Made by a program: the position numbers and the translations under genes. From Aquibium carbonis (lineage in GTDB: Bacteria > Pseudomonadota > Alphaproteobacteria > Rhizobiales > Rhizobiaceae), in the NCBI RefSeq assembly GCF_003970795.1, contig NZ_RWKW01000069.1:1-52500 (forward strand): a stretch of 52,500 bases of DNA, read 5' to 3'. Shown here piece by piece: positions 16,701-25,985 of this stretch; positions within the stretch are counted from its first letter, which is position 1; every line of letters begins with the position of its first letter. Under the pieces are notes generated by a model. It was not told the origin of the DNA, searched no databases, and was given only the letters and a program-made list of their open reading frames with translations.

Positions 16701-18796
16701 TCAGCCGCACCGACCTGGGAGGCGGGGTCGCCCTCCTGACCATCGAAACCGCCGGCCCCGTCAACACGCTGACGAAGGCCTTCAACCACGCCCTTCTCCG
16801 GCTGGTCGACGAGATCGTCGCGGATGACGCGGTGACTGGGATCGTCATCACCTCGGCCAAGGATGGTTTCGCGGCGGGCGGCGACCTCGACGAACTGCGC
16901 GCGGCACGGACGCCGGCCGACATCACCGCGATCGTCGCGCCGTTCCTCGCTGCCATCCGCAAGCTGGAGACCTGTGGTCGTCCGGTGGTCGCCGCGCTCA
17001 ACGGCACCGCGCTCGGCGGCGGCTACGAACTCGCGCTCGGCTGCCATCGCCGCATCGCCGCGGATCGGCCGGACGCCGTCTTCGGGCTTCCGGAAGCCGG
17101 GCTCGGGCTGATGCCCGGCGCGGGCGGAACGCAGCGCCTGCCGCGTCTCATCGGCATGCAGGCGGCGGCAGACCTCATCCTGCCCGGCCGCACCCTCGAC
17201 ACGGCGGCCGCGCTGAAGGCCGGCCTCGTCGACGCCGTGGTCCCGGCCGGCGAACTGCTGAAGGCGTGCACCGACTGGATCGCCGCCAACCCCGGGGCGA
17301 CCCAACCCTTTGACCGCAAGGGCTGGACGTTGCCGGGTCTCGATCCGAACACCGTCGAGGGCCGCCACTTCCTGACCGGCGCCTGGGCCAGGATCCGGGC
17401 GAAGTCGGCCGCGACGAACGAAGCCGCCACGGCGATCCTGCATGTCCTGCATCATGGCCTGGAGCGGTCGCTCGACGCCGGCATCGCGGTCGAGACGCGC
17501 CAGTTTGCGCGCCTGGCGGTCTCCACGGGCGCCCGCAACCGCATGCGCGTCCTCCATTATGGCACCCGGGCCGCGCGGCCATCGGTGAAGCCCGACCGTT
17601 CGCTTCGCAGGATCGCCGTGGTCGGCGGAGGACAGATGGGCACGGGCATCGCCTACGCCGCCGCCCTCGCCGGCCTGTCCGTGGCCCTCGTGGAAGCCTC
17701 GCGGGAAAAGGCGGACGAGGCGCGCGGGCGCATCGCCGCGCTGGCGGAGCGGCAGGTTGGCCGCGGCCGCCTTTCCAGCGACGAGGCCGCCGCGCTCGTC
17801 GGGCGGATCGAAACCTCGGACAGCTACGACGCGACGGCCGATGCCGACATGGCCATCGAAGCGGTCTTCGAGCGGCTCGACGTCAAGCAGGACGTCCTGC
17901 GCAAGCTGGACGCGGCGATGCGTCCGGGCGCGACGATCGCCAGCAACACCTCGACCATCCCGATCGGCTCGCTGGCGACCGCCCTCGGCGACCCCTCGCG
18001 GATGGTGGGCATGCATTTCTTCGCACCGGTGGAGGTGATGAAGCTGCTCGAGATCGTGCGGGCCGACGCCACGTCGGAGAAAGCCCTGCGGGACGCCCGG
18101 ATGATCGCGTCGGCAATGCGTAAGACGATACTTACCGTCAATGACGGGCTGGGCTTCTACACCAGCCGGGTCGTGTCCAGCCTGTCCAGCGAAGGCATGA
18201 CCCTCGTTGCCGAGGGCGTTCCACCGCAGGTGATCGACAATCTGATGACCACCGCGGGTTTTGCCATCGGCGCCGCGACGCTGGCCGACCTGACCAAGAT
18301 ACCGCTGCTGAAGGACATCCTGACATCCATGAGCGGCGCCGGCGCGCCGACGTCGATGCAGGGATCGAAGGCGGTCGACGCGCTGGCGAAGCTCGAAGCG
18401 GCCGGCCGCGTCGGCCGACCGACCGGGCAGGGCCTGTTCGACTATGCCGAGGACGGCGCCGCGCCCTGGCCGGGTCTGGCGGCGATGTTTCCCGCCGCCT
18501 CGACCGTGCCGCACGAGGACGTCCGCTCGCGCCTTCTCGTCACGCAGTCGCTGGAAGCCGTGCGCGCGCTGGAGGACGGGGTGCTGAACGATCCGCTCTC
18601 GGGCGACGTCGCCGCCGTGCTCGGCTGGGGCTATCCCGTCCATCTCGGCGGCCCGTTCGCCTATATCGACGGGGTCGGCGCGTCGACGATCGTCGATCAG
18701 GCGCGCCAGCTGGCACGAGACTATGGTCCGCGTTTCGAACCACCGGCGCTGCTCGTGCGCATGGCGCGGGACGGCGACCGCTTCCACGCCCTGTGA
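16697..18796 (+). CDS. Bifunctional enoyl-CoA hydratase/3-hydroxyacyl-CoA dehydrogenase (FadJ/FadB-like)
   Basis: 699 residues. The N-terminal crotonase half (1-280) keeps both catalytic glutamates, Glu111 in GGGYELALGCH and Glu133 in PEAGLGLMPGAGGTQ. The dehydrogenase half begins near residue 303 with IAVVGGGQMGTGIAYAAALAG; SNTSTIPIGSLA and the catalytic-His segment GMHFFAPVEVMKLLEIV follow, and a C-terminal 3HCDH repeat completes it. It catalyses hydration then NAD-dependent oxidation in beta-oxidation, working with the overlapping thiolase. GGAGG stands just upstream of the ATG. Its hydratase partly duplicates the separate crotonase at 7371. Confidence 0.9.
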   Translation: MISRTDLGGGVALLTIETAGPVNTLTKAFNHALLRLVDEIVADDAVTGIVITSAKDGFAAGGDLDELRAARTPADITAIVAPFLAAIRKLETCGRPVVAALNGTALGGGYELALGCHRRIAADRPDAVFGLPEAGLGLMPGAGGTQRLPRLIGMQAAADLILPGRTLDTAAALKAGLVDAVVPAGELLKACTDWIAANPGATQPFDRKGWTLPGLDPNTVEGRHFLTGAWARIRAKSAATNEAATAILHVLHHGLERSLDAGIAVETRQFARLAVSTGARNRMRVLHYGTRAARPSVKPDRSLRRIAVVGGGQMGTGIAYAAALAGLSVALVEASREKADEARGRIAALAERQVGRGRLSSDEAAALVGRIETSDSYDATADADMAIEAVFERLDVKQDVLRKLDAAMRPGATIASNTSTIPIGSLATALGDPSRMVGMHFFAPVEVMKLLEIVRADATSEKALRDARMIASAMRKTILTVNDGLGFYTSRVVSSLSSEGMTLVAEGVPPQVIDNLMTTAGFAIGAATLADLTKIPLLKDILTSMSGAGAPTSMQGSKAVDALAKLEAAGRVGRPTGQGLFDYAEDGAAPWPGLAAMFPAASTVPHEDVRSRLLVTQSLEAVRALEDGVLNDPLSGDVAAVLGWGYPVHLGGPFAYIDGVGASTIVDQARQLARDYGPRFEPPALLVRMARDGDRFHAL

Positions 18797-18825
18797 CGAA
18801 TGCCGAAACAACGAGGAGACAAGCC

Positions 18826-19842
18826 ATGAAAGCTGCACTGGTCGAACCGATGGGCATCGACAATCTGCGCGTCGTCGAGATCGACGAGCCGGAACCCGGC
18901 CCGGGCGAGGTGCTCGTCGCCATCCGCGCGGCGTCGCTCAACTATCGCGACATCCTGGCCGTCAAGGGCGGCTATGGCCGCATGCAGAAGCAGGACAGGC
19001 TCATCCCCCTGTCCGACGCCGCCGGCGAGGTCGTGGCCGTCGGCGCCAAGGTCCGCGCCTGGAAGGTCGGCGACCGCGTGCTCAACTGCTTCTTCCCGCG
19101 CTGGCAGGCCGGGCCGCTCCGGATCGAATGCGTCAGCGAGGATCTCGGCGGCATGTTCGACGGCGTGGCGGTCGAGAAGCGCGTCTTCCGGGAGGACGCG
19201 CTGGTGCGGATGCCGGCGTCCTTGTCCTTCGCCGAAGCCGCCGCGCTGCCATGCGCGGCCGCGACGGCCTGGAACGGCCTGATCGAGCGCGGCGGCATCC
19301 GGCCCGGCCAACGCGTCCTGACGCAGGGAACCGGCGGCGTTTCGCTGTTTGCCCTGCAATTCGCGAAGCTGGCGGGCGCGGAGGTCTACGCCACCTCGTC
19401 CAGCCCCGAAAAGCTGGAGCTTCTGAAGCGTCTCGGCGCCGACCACGTGGTCAACCATCGCGAGGACGCCGAATGGGGGAAGACCATCATGGGCCTGACC
19501 CGCGGCGCGGGAATCGATCACGTCATCGACATCGGCGGCGCGGAAACGCTCAAGCAGTCCATGCGCGCGCTCAAGCCGGCGGGAACCATCACCCTGATCG
19601 GCGTGGTGACCGGCACCAAGGCGGAGCTCAACCTGCCGATCGTCGCCATGCAGGCGCTGCGGCTGGAAGGCGCCAATGCCGGAAGCCGGCTGATGCTGCA
19701 GCATATGGTGGACGCGATCGCCACCAACGGACTGAAGCCGGTCATCGACGAGAAGCGGTTCGGCCTGTCGGACCTCGCGGAGGGGCTGCGCTATCTCGAG
19801 GCCGGCCGGCACGTCGGCAAGGTCTGCATCGAGATCGGCTGA
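18826..19842 (+). CDS. Zinc-free MDR-family NAD(P)H:quinone/enoyl reductase-like alcohol dehydrogenase
   Basis: 338 residues. The GroES-like N-terminal domain contains SLNYRDILAVKGGYGR and the nucleotide-binding half contains TQGTGGVSLFALQFAKLAGAEV. The Cys/His ligands of zinc alcohol dehydrogenases are not evident, which fits the quinone oxidoreductase or enoyl-reductase branch. ATG at 18826 follows GAGGAG with 8-nt spacing. It lies in the beta-oxidation operon, so it might saturate a double bond or reduce a side-chain ketone. The substrate is unknown. Confidence 0.8.
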   Translation: MKAALVEPMGIDNLRVVEIDEPEPGPGEVLVAIRAASLNYRDILAVKGGYGRMQKQDRLIPLSDAAGEVVAVGAKVRAWKVGDRVLNCFFPRWQAGPLRIECVSEDLGGMFDGVAVEKRVFREDALVRMPASLSFAEAAALPCAAATAWNGLIERGGIRPGQRVLTQGTGGVSLFALQFAKLAGAEVYATSSSPEKLELLKRLGADHVVNHREDAEWGKTIMGLTRGAGIDHVIDIGGAETLKQSMRALKPAGTITLIGVVTGTKAELNLPIVAMQALRLEGANAGSRLMLQHMVDAIATNGLKPVIDEKRFGLSDLAEGLRYLEAGRHVGKVCIEIG

Positions 19843-19852
19843 GCGCGGCGCG

Positions 19853-20293
19853 ATGAACCCCGATCTCGTCCTCGTGCGGCGTTTCATGGCCGGCGGTGGT
19901 GTCGGCCTGCCGGTCGACAGCAGCGCACTGGCCGTTGCGCTCGGCGCACGCCTCGAGGCGTGGAGCCCCGAGCGCCGCGAGCTGGTCATGGGCTACGAGC
20001 CGGACGCCACCTTCAGGCAAGGGGCCGGCGTCCTGCAGGGCGGGGCGGTGGCTTCGATGCTCGACTTCGCCATGGCCTTCGCGGGGTTCACCCAGTTGGC
20101 CGACGGCGCGGGGCTGTCGACGCTGACCATGAACGTCGTGTTCCAGAAGGCGGCGCGCGGTGGTCGCTACACCGTCCGCGGCCGCATCGAAAAGCCGGGG
20201 CGGCGGGTGATGTTCGCCGCCGCCGAAATCACCGATGGCGACGACGTCGTCGCCACCGCCACATCGACGCTGCTGGTGCTGCCGGCGGCCTAG
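19853..20293 (+). CDS. Hotdog-fold thioesterase, PaaI-like
   Basis: 146 residues of the PaaI/4-hydroxybenzoyl-CoA thioesterase hotdog type. The core helix motif is QGGAVASMLDFAMAFAG, with Asp71 at the expected catalytic position and Gln62 in place of the usual His of HGG. It ends in TLTMNVVFQKAARGGRYTVRGRI. Such enzymes hydrolyse aryl-CoA or acyl-CoA thioesters. Placed after the thiolase operon, it would free the shortened acid (for example an aromatic acid) from CoA; this is inference. No good ribosome site was seen, so translation may depend on the upstream gene 10 nt away. Confidence 0.8.
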   Translation: MNPDLVLVRRFMAGGGVGLPVDSSALAVALGARLEAWSPERRELVMGYEPDATFRQGAGVLQGGAVASMLDFAMAFAGFTQLADGAGLSTLTMNVVFQKAARGGRYTVRGRIEKPGRRVMFAAAEITDGDDVVATATSTLLVLPAA

Positions 20294-20324
20294 GCCTTTC
20301 CGCATCTTGCCGAGGAGACGAATC

Positions 20325-21080
20325 ATGACGAAACAACTCGACGGACAGGTCGTCCTCGTCACCGGCGCCGGACGGGGCATCGGCGCGGCGATATCGCTGC
20401 TCCTGGCCGAACGCGGCGCGGCTGTCGGCGTGCTCGACATCGATCGTGGTCTCGTCGACGAAACGGTCGCGCGGATCGCCGCCGTCGGCGGCCGGGCGCT
20501 CGCCTTGCCGTGCGACGTGGCCAGCCGGGACGCCGTTCTCGATGCCGCCGCGCGGCTGCGGGCCAATCACGGCGCCCTCACCAGCGCCGTGGCCAACGCC
20601 ATGTGGATCAACTACGCGCCGCTGCGACAGGTGTCCGAAGACATTCTCGACCGAATGCTGGCGGTGGGCATCAAGGGCGCCTTCTGGGCTGCGCAGGCCC
20701 TGCTCGAACACCGCGACGATCGCCCGGGAACGATCGTCAACATCACCTCTCCGGTCGCCGATCTCGGCTTGCCCAACACGTCCTGCTATACCGCCACGAA
20801 AGGCGCACTGGTGGCGATGACGCGGCAGATGGCGGTGGAACTCGGACCACTGGGCATCCGCGTGAACGGCGTCACGCCGGGCGCCGTGCCAACCCCGGGC
20901 GCCAGGGCCATGGTCGACGAGACGGGCTACGAGAAGCGGCGCCAGCAGTCTCCGCTCGGCCGCCTCGGCACCGAGGAAGACGTCGCCCGCGCCGTCGCCT
21001 TCCTGATCGGCCCCGAGGCCCACTTCGTCACCGGGGAAATCCTCCACGTCGATGGCGGCGTCACCATCAAGGCCATCTGA
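20325..21080 (+). CDS. SDR-family oxidoreductase
   Basis: 251 residues of the classical short-chain dehydrogenase family. The cofactor motif is GAGRGIGAA, Asp39 in DIDRG suggests NAD(H), and the active site is Ser142, Tyr155 and Lys159 in YTATKG. The usual NNAG is altered to ANAMW. AGGAGACGAATC precedes the start. It is the last gene of the beta-oxidation operon. Substrate unknown; a side-chain alcohol/ketone step is plausible. Confidence 0.82.
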   Translation: MTKQLDGQVVLVTGAGRGIGAAISLLLAERGAAVGVLDIDRGLVDETVARIAAVGGRALALPCDVASRDAVLDAAARLRANHGALTSAVANAMWINYAPLRQVSEDILDRMLAVGIKGAFWAAQALLEHRDDRPGTIVNITSPVADLGLPNTSCYTATKGALVAMTRQMAVELGPLGIRVNGVTPGAVPTPGARAMVDETGYEKRRQQSPLGRLGTEEDVARAVAFLIGPEAHFVTGEILHVDGGVTIKAI

Positions 21081-21255
21081 CCCGCGGCATCGCGCACGCT
21101 TGCCGGCCGGTCGACGGCGCAAGGTCGTCTGCCGTCCGGTCGACGCCTGACGGCGTGTCGCCGTCCGGGCGCGGCGTCGTCCCCGAATCGACCGGGCCGG
21201 CGCAGCGTCCAGGCGGGGCACTCTGCCGCCGTGACGCTCCGCCCGAGGCGTCCTG

Positions 21256-22551
21256 CTACGGCATGGTCATCGGCAGCCACAAGGCCAGGGCCGGAAACAG
21301 GATCAGGATGATCAGCCGCACCACGTCGGCGGCGACGAAGGGCAGCACGCCGCGGAAGATCTTGACCAGGTTGATGTCGCGCGCCAGCGAGTTGATCACG
21401 AACACGTTCATGCCCACCGGCGGCGTGATGAGCCCCAGCTCCACCGTGACGACCACCAGGATGCCGAACCAGATCGGGTCGAACCCCATTCCGACCACGA
21501 CCGGATAGACGATGGGCACCAGCAGGATGACCATCGCCATGCCGTCCATGATGCAGCCGAGCACCAGGAACAGGCCCAGGATGAGCGCCAGCGTGCCGTA
21601 GCTGCCGAGTTCCAGGGCGACCAGCCAGGCCGTGATCTTCTGCGGTGTCTGGGTGACTGCGAGGAAGTAGCCGAACAGGATCGCGCCGATCAGGATCGTG
21701 TAGATGGCGACGGACGTGCGAAGGCCTTCGACGAGGCAGCTCATGAGAATGCGTGGCGTCAGCCTGCCCCGGGCAAAGCCGATCACGGCGGTGAGGAAAG
21801 CGCCGACCGCCGCGGCTTCGGTCGGCGTCGTCAGCCCGAAATAGATCGACACCACGATCGAGAGGAACAGCAGCATCACCGCCCAGACCCCCGACAGCGA
21901 GACGATGGCCTTGCGCAGGTCGAAGGGGCGTCCGTCCGGGAGGCGGCGGCCATAGGCGAGGCGGACGGCGACCATGTACATGACGACGGCGAGCAGTCCG
22001 GGGATGAGACCGGCGATGAACAGCTTGCCGATGTCCTGCTCCGTCATGTACCCGTAGACGGCGAGCATCACCGACGGCGGAATGAGGATTCCAAGCGTGC
22101 CCCCCGCCGCGACCACGCCGGCGGCGACCTCGCCGGGATAGCCGGCGCGGCGCATCTCGGGGAGCGCGATCTTGGTCATGGTCGCGGCGGTGGCGGCCGA
22201 GGACCCCGAGATGGCCGCGAAGCCGCCGCAGGCGCCGATGGTCGAAATCGCCATTCCGCCCTTGATGAAGCCGAACCAGGCATCGCCGGCCCGAAACAGC
22301 TCGCGCGAGAGGCCCGACCGCGTCGCGAGAACCCCCATCAGGACGAAGAAGGGGATCAAAGAGAGGTTGAAATCGGTCGCGGTTCGCAGCGGCGACATGG
22401 ACAGGGTCGACATCGCCGGCCCCAGCCCGACCACGGACGCGAATCCGGCCACGCCGACGATGCCCATCGCGATGCCGATCGGCACGCGAAGCATCATCAG
22501 CGCGAACAAGGCGGGAAACGCCATGATCGCCAGCACGTCTGTGTTCTGCAT
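21256..22551 (-). CDS. TRAP transporter large permease (DctM family), system 2
   Basis: 431 residues, roughly twelve membrane segments, with the same DctM landmarks as system 1: RVPIGIAMGIVGVAGF, FVLMGVLATRSGLSRELF, GGFAAISGSSAATAATM, AAGGTLGILIPPSVMLAVYG, TPPVGMNVFVIN. The two large permeases are plainly paralogous to each other and less like system 3 at 40010. Three bases separate it from the DctQ-type gene upstream. Confidence 0.9.
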   Translation of the reverse strand: MQNTDVLAIMAFPALFALMMLRVPIGIAMGIVGVAGFASVVGLGPAMSTLSMSPLRTATDFNLSLIPFFVLMGVLATRSGLSRELFRAGDAWFGFIKGGMAISTIGACGGFAAISGSSAATAATMTKIALPEMRRAGYPGEVAAGVVAAGGTLGILIPPSVMLAVYGYMTEQDIGKLFIAGLIPGLLAVVMYMVAVRLAYGRRLPDGRPFDLRKAIVSLSGVWAVMLLFLSIVVSIYFGLTTPTEAAAVGAFLTAVIGFARGRLTPRILMSCLVEGLRTSVAIYTILIGAILFGYFLAVTQTPQKITAWLVALELGSYGTLALILGLFLVLGCIMDGMAMVILLVPIVYPVVVGMGFDPIWFGILVVVTVELGLITPPVGMNVFVINSLARDINLVKIFRGVLPFVAADVVRLIILILFPALALWLPMTMP

Positions 22552-22554
22552 GGC

Positions 22555-23085
22555 CTAGTCCTGCTTCGTTTCCGGGATTTCGATCGGGTCGAAATCGTCG
22601 AGATTTCCCCTGCCCGTCGCCACGAGGACGAGCCGCGTGAACACGGTGACGATCGAGACGACGACTCCGAGCCAGATCACGGCGAAGAACGGCCAGAGCG
22701 GCAGCCGCAGCTCCATGGTGACCTCGCCGCTGCGCGCGGCGTTCATCACCGGAAAGGCGAGCCGGTAGGCGACCAGGCAGGTGAAGCCGAGAAGGACCGT
22801 CCAGGCAAAGCTGTCGACCCATCGCCGGAGGCGCGGCGGGAGGAACTCCGACAGCAGGTCGACCTTGATGTGATTGCCGCGGAAGCCGACGCTTGCCAGA
22901 CCCCACATGACGGCCGCACCCATCAGCAGGCGCGACAGGTCGAAGGCGTCCGGCAGCGGGTAGCTGAACAGGTATCGCGACGTGGCGGAAGCCACGACCG
23001 TCAGGGTGATCAGCGCCAGCAGGCCGCCCGCCACCATCTCGATGGCGAGCGACACCCGTTCCAGCGTTCTCGAGATCCGGTCCAC
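22555..23085 (-). CDS. TRAP transporter small permease (DctQ family), system 2
   Basis: 176 residues with four predicted membrane helices, starting MDRISRTLERVSLAIEMVAG. SATSRYLFSYPLPDAFDLSRLL and GNHIKVDLL are typical of DctQ proteins. It lies between the binding protein and the large permease in the order P-Q-M. Confidence 0.87.
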   Translation of the reverse strand: MDRISRTLERVSLAIEMVAGGLLALITLTVVASATSRYLFSYPLPDAFDLSRLLMGAAVMWGLASVGFRGNHIKVDLLSEFLPPRLRRWVDSFAWTVLLGFTCLVAYRLAFPVMNAARSGEVTMELRLPLWPFFAVIWLGVVVSIVTVFTRLVLVATGRGNLDDFDPIEIPETKQD

Positions 23086-23111
23086 GGACTTCCGCCCTTG
23101 CTACGCCAGTG

Positions 23112-24134
23112 CTACTCGGCCTCGTACAGGCTGTCGTGGCGCTTCAGCGCTTCCCTGTAGCTGGCGAGGACCTCGTCCGGGTTCCAGCCGGCGGCCGTCG
23201 CGTCTTCGCGCCACTTGTCCAGAAGCGGGGCGGCGGCATCCCGCCAGGCCTGGACCTCCTCGGGCGAGGGCGCATGAAGCGTGTGCCCGGCGTCGATCGC
23301 CTTCTGCCGGCCCGACTGTTCGTTCTCCGCCCAGCCGCTCGACACGCGCTTGGACCATTCCGGCGTGCAATGGTCGTCGATGACCTTCTTCAGGTCGTCC
23401 GGCAGATTGGCGTAGGTCGCCTTGTTGAACAGGAGAAAGTTGGCGCCGGTGTAGATGGGCATGTCGAGGTGGTTCTTCAGGACGCTGTCGATCCCGAAGA
23501 TGAAAACGGAATTCCACGGGAAGGTGACGGCGTCGACCAGCCCCTTGGTGACCGCCTCGCGCGCCTCCGAGGCCGGAACCTGCACCGGGCCTGCGCCCAG
23601 CGAGCTGACGAAACGGGAGATGGTGGCGTTGGCGGCGCGGATGTTGATCCCCCGCAGGTCGCCCGGCAGGCGAACCGGATTCTTGGAATGGATGGTCGCG
23701 GGATCCGGCGGATTGGCGACGCAGAACTTCACGTCCGCCATCTCCTTCTCCGCGTAGGGCGCGTACCATTCGTGCACGGCCATGGCGCCGTCGGTGGCGT
23801 TGGTCACGAAGAACGGCACCTCGTGCAGCGCATACACGGGGAAGCGGCCGGCCTGGTATCCCGGCGCCACATAGGCGATGTCGGTGACGCCATCGCGGGT
23901 CATGTCGTAGTGATCGGCGGGCGCACCCAGCTGGCCGGCGGGGAAGATGGTGATGTTGATCCGCCCGCCCGACGCCTCCTTGATGGACTCCGCCCACGGC
24001 TCGATGACCATCGTGTGTATCGGATGGGTCGGCGGCACCCAGTGCCCCAGACGCATGTTGACCTCCTGCGCCACGGCTCCGCCGGTCGACGCCCACAAGG
24101 CCGCAGCACTGATTACGAGATGTCGAATGCCCAT
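23112..24134 (-). CDS. TRAP transporter substrate-binding protein (DctP family), system 2
   Basis: 340 residues with a signal peptide (MGIRHLVISAAALWASTGGA, cut near VAQ). Conserved DctP parts include FPAGQLGAPADHYDMTRDG, VAPGYQAGRFPVYAL and the ligand-arginine region RGINIRAANATISRF. It is a close paralogue of the system 1 receptor but lies in a normal P-Q-M operon. The start at 24134 follows GGGAGGAATTT. The frame stays open far upstream over the divergent MFS gene, but the signal peptide fixes the true start. A putative IclR-type site lies about 95-120 bp upstream. Confidence 0.9.
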   Translation of the reverse strand: MGIRHLVISAAALWASTGGAVAQEVNMRLGHWVPPTHPIHTMVIEPWAESIKEASGGRINITIFPAGQLGAPADHYDMTRDGVTDIAYVAPGYQAGRFPVYALHEVPFFVTNATDGAMAVHEWYAPYAEKEMADVKFCVANPPDPATIHSKNPVRLPGDLRGINIRAANATISRFVSSLGAGPVQVPASEAREAVTKGLVDAVTFPWNSVFIFGIDSVLKNHLDMPIYTGANFLLFNKATYANLPDDLKKVIDDHCTPEWSKRVSSGWAENEQSGRQKAIDAGHTLHAPSPEEVQAWRDAAAPLLDKWREDATAAGWNPDEVLASYREALKRHDSLYEAE

Positions 24135-24228
24135 AAATTCCTCCCTTCGTGAGCGTCGTTTCCGGCCTGATGCGACCTGTCGCTCCGCGCGGAAGATAGT
24201 GACGGGGGAATCCGCCATGCACAAGGGG

Positions 24229-24255
24229 CATTCTAACAAATGGAAACGAATTCTA
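24229..24255. promoter_or_regulatory. Putative IclR-type operator upstream of TRAP system 2
   Basis: CATTCTAA at 24229-24236 is followed by TGGAAACGAATTCTA at 24241-24255, whose outer bases pair as T-GAA...TTC-A, resembling the E. coli IclR consensus TGGAAATNATTTCCA. It lies between the divergent TRAP receptor and MFS genes. The arrangement CATTCTAA plus a downstream AT-rich half-site recurs at 27347. Confidence 0.45.
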
Positions 24256-24353
24256 CTCAGTGATTGCGTGGTCGGCACGACCGTGCAAGATGGAGGTCGA
24301 TCCGGCAATCGCCATCCGGGCAGGTGAGGTCGGTTGCAACCGGGTGCAGGGCC

Positions 24354-25691
24354 GTGGAGAAAGAAGACTTGCCGATCGGGAAGGAGACAGGCGCGCCGGG
24401 CCAGGAACGAGCCGCGGCGTCGCCGCATCCAGCCTCGCCGGCGGCCGATGCGCGACCGGACGCTGCCGCGGGGAGCCCCTTGCGCGTCGCCGCCATGTCC
24501 GGGCTTCTGACGGGGCTCGGCTACGGTTTCGTGCAGATGTCGGTCTCGGCGCTGCTGAAGCCGATCGCGCTCGACCTGTCGCTGAGCCGGTCGAGCGTAT
24601 CGGCCGCGATCTCGATCGGCGCCCTCCTGCAGGGCGCCGTCGCGCTCTTCGCCGGCTATGCCGCCGACCGCCTCAATGCGCGCGGCGTGGTCATTGCCGG
24701 GACGATCGTCATGGCGATTGGTCTCCTGGCCATGTCCTCGATCGAGGGGCCGGTGGGGCTCTATCTGGTGTGGGGCGTGCTGGTTGCCGGAGGCGCGTCC
24801 TGCGCCTTCACCGTGGTCATGGATCGCGCCGTGCTGCTTCACTCGGACGACCGGCGCGGCATTTCGCTCGCCGTGCGCTTCACCGCGGTGGCGGTGACGA
24901 CGACCTTGCAGATGCCCGTCATCGTCCTGCTGATCGAGACCGTCGGCTGGCGCGCCACCTGCGTCATCTGGGCGGTGCTGATGCTGCTGACGCTGCCGGC
25001 CGCTGCGTTCCTCTTCACGGCGCGCCCGCGCGAGGTCGGGGGCTCCCTTCTCGCCCTGTCGCAGTCCGCCACGTTGCGGGAGGCGGTGCGGTCTCCCTTC
25101 TACTGGGCGCTGGCCTTCGCCTACATGGCCACGACGGGCGCCGCCAGCGGGGTCACGGTGCATGCCGTCGCGATGCTGACCGATCGCGGCTGGTCGGCCA
25201 TGGCCGCAGGCTCCATCGTCGGCGCGCTCGTGCTGCTCTCGATTCCGTCGCGGCTGGTCACCGGGCACTTCTCCGATCGCCAGCCGGCGCGGCGGCTGCC
25301 GCGGTTCCTGGCCGCGGTCCTGATCGTGGAAAGCGTGTGCTTCCTGGCCGACGCGGGCCTTCAGACCGGCGCGTCGCTGTTCGTTCTGCTCTTCGCCAAG
25401 GGGATCGCGACCGGTGTTCCCACGGTGCTGATCGTCGTCATCGCGATCACCAGCTTCGGCAAGGACAGCGTAGGCGCCATCCAGGGCAGCCTCCTGTTCC
25501 TGATCGTCCCCGGCACGATGGCCGGCCCCTTCCTGGCCGGTCTGGCCTTCGATCGCACCGGCAGCTACGCGAGCGCGATCGCCTTCTTCGGCGTGGTCAT
25601 CCTGCTGGCCGGGGCCATCCTCCTGTTCGTGCGTCCGCTCCCGGTTCGACACCCTGCGGACCTGCGCGAGGGAGCGCCCGGCCATGGGTGA
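24354..25691 (+). CDS. MFS transporter, monocarboxylate/OFA-like
   Basis: 445 residues with about twelve membrane helices after a hydrophilic N-terminal stretch. The first half has GLTGLGYGFVQ-type packing followed by the MFS loop GYAADRLNARG. The fold and GISLAVRFTAVAV region resemble monocarboxylate or oxalate/formate-type carriers. GTG at 24354 is the likeliest start; TTG at 24369 is an alternative. It is divergent from the TRAP system 2 operon and upstream of the IclR gene. It could export an intermediate or import an acid. Confidence 0.75.
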   Translation: MEKEDLPIGKETGAPGQERAAASPHPASPAADARPDAAAGSPLRVAAMSGLLTGLGYGFVQMSVSALLKPIALDLSLSRSSVSAAISIGALLQGAVALFAGYAADRLNARGVVIAGTIVMAIGLLAMSSIEGPVGLYLVWGVLVAGGASCAFTVVMDRAVLLHSDDRRGISLAVRFTAVAVTTTLQMPVIVLLIETVGWRATCVIWAVLMLLTLPAAAFLFTARPREVGGSLLALSQSATLREAVRSPFYWALAFAYMATTGAASGVTVHAVAMLTDRGWSAMAAGSIVGALVLLSIPSRLVTGHFSDRQPARRLPRFLAAVLIVESVCFLADAGLQTGASLFVLLFAKGIATGVPTVLIVVIAITSFGKDSVGAIQGSLLFLIVPGTMAGPFLAGLAFDRTGSYASAIAFFGVVILLAGAILLFVRPLPVRHPADLREGAPGHG

Positions 25692-25932
25692 CGTCGATCC
25701 GCGAGCGGGGCTGCCGGTGCCGGGGCCCGGCGGTCCGGACCGCGACGGACGGGCGCGCGCAGCCTGGTCCCGGTCTGGCGCCGGGCATGGCGGCCGACCC
25801 CTGCCCATCGATGCCTTGTGGCCCGTCCGGGCGGGCGATAAGACGTCTCCGGGAAGGTGTCTCACGGAACCGATGTTCGACAGGCTCGACGAAACGTCTC
25901 CCCGCATTCGCGGGAACCGCCACGCGGCAGGC

Positions 25933-25961
25933 TTGACACGCCTCGCCAGCCTTTCATCCTA
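25933..25961 (+). promoter_or_regulatory. Sigma70-like promoter of the IclR gene
   Basis: TTGACA at 25933-25938 is a perfect -35 box, followed 17 nt later by ATCCTA at 25956-25961 as a moderate -10 box. Transcription would begin close to the IclR ATG at 25986, giving a very short leader, which agrees with the lack of a clear ribosome site there. The rest of 25692-25985, between the MFS and IclR genes, shows no gene I can support. Confidence 0.5.
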
Positions 25962-25985
25962 AACCTCGAAACCTCTGGCTCGAAA

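Noticed and set aside
16199-18838. A minus-strand open frame of about 880 codons opposite the thiolase and FadJ-like genes
   Set aside because: The plus-strand frames contain complete, motif-bearing enzymes; the opposite frame is Arg/Gly/His-rich with no recognisable domain, the usual shadow in GC-rich DNA.
21081-21255. Repeated CCGGTCGACG words between the SDR and TRAP system 2 genes
   Set aside because: Two short copies in GC-rich DNA with no larger structure; not enough to call a repeat element.
24135-25907. N-terminal extension of the TRAP system 2 receptor frame across the divergent MFS gene
   Set aside because: The signal peptide and GGGAGGAATTT ribosome site place the start at 24134; the extension is low-complexity and antisense to a membrane transporter.
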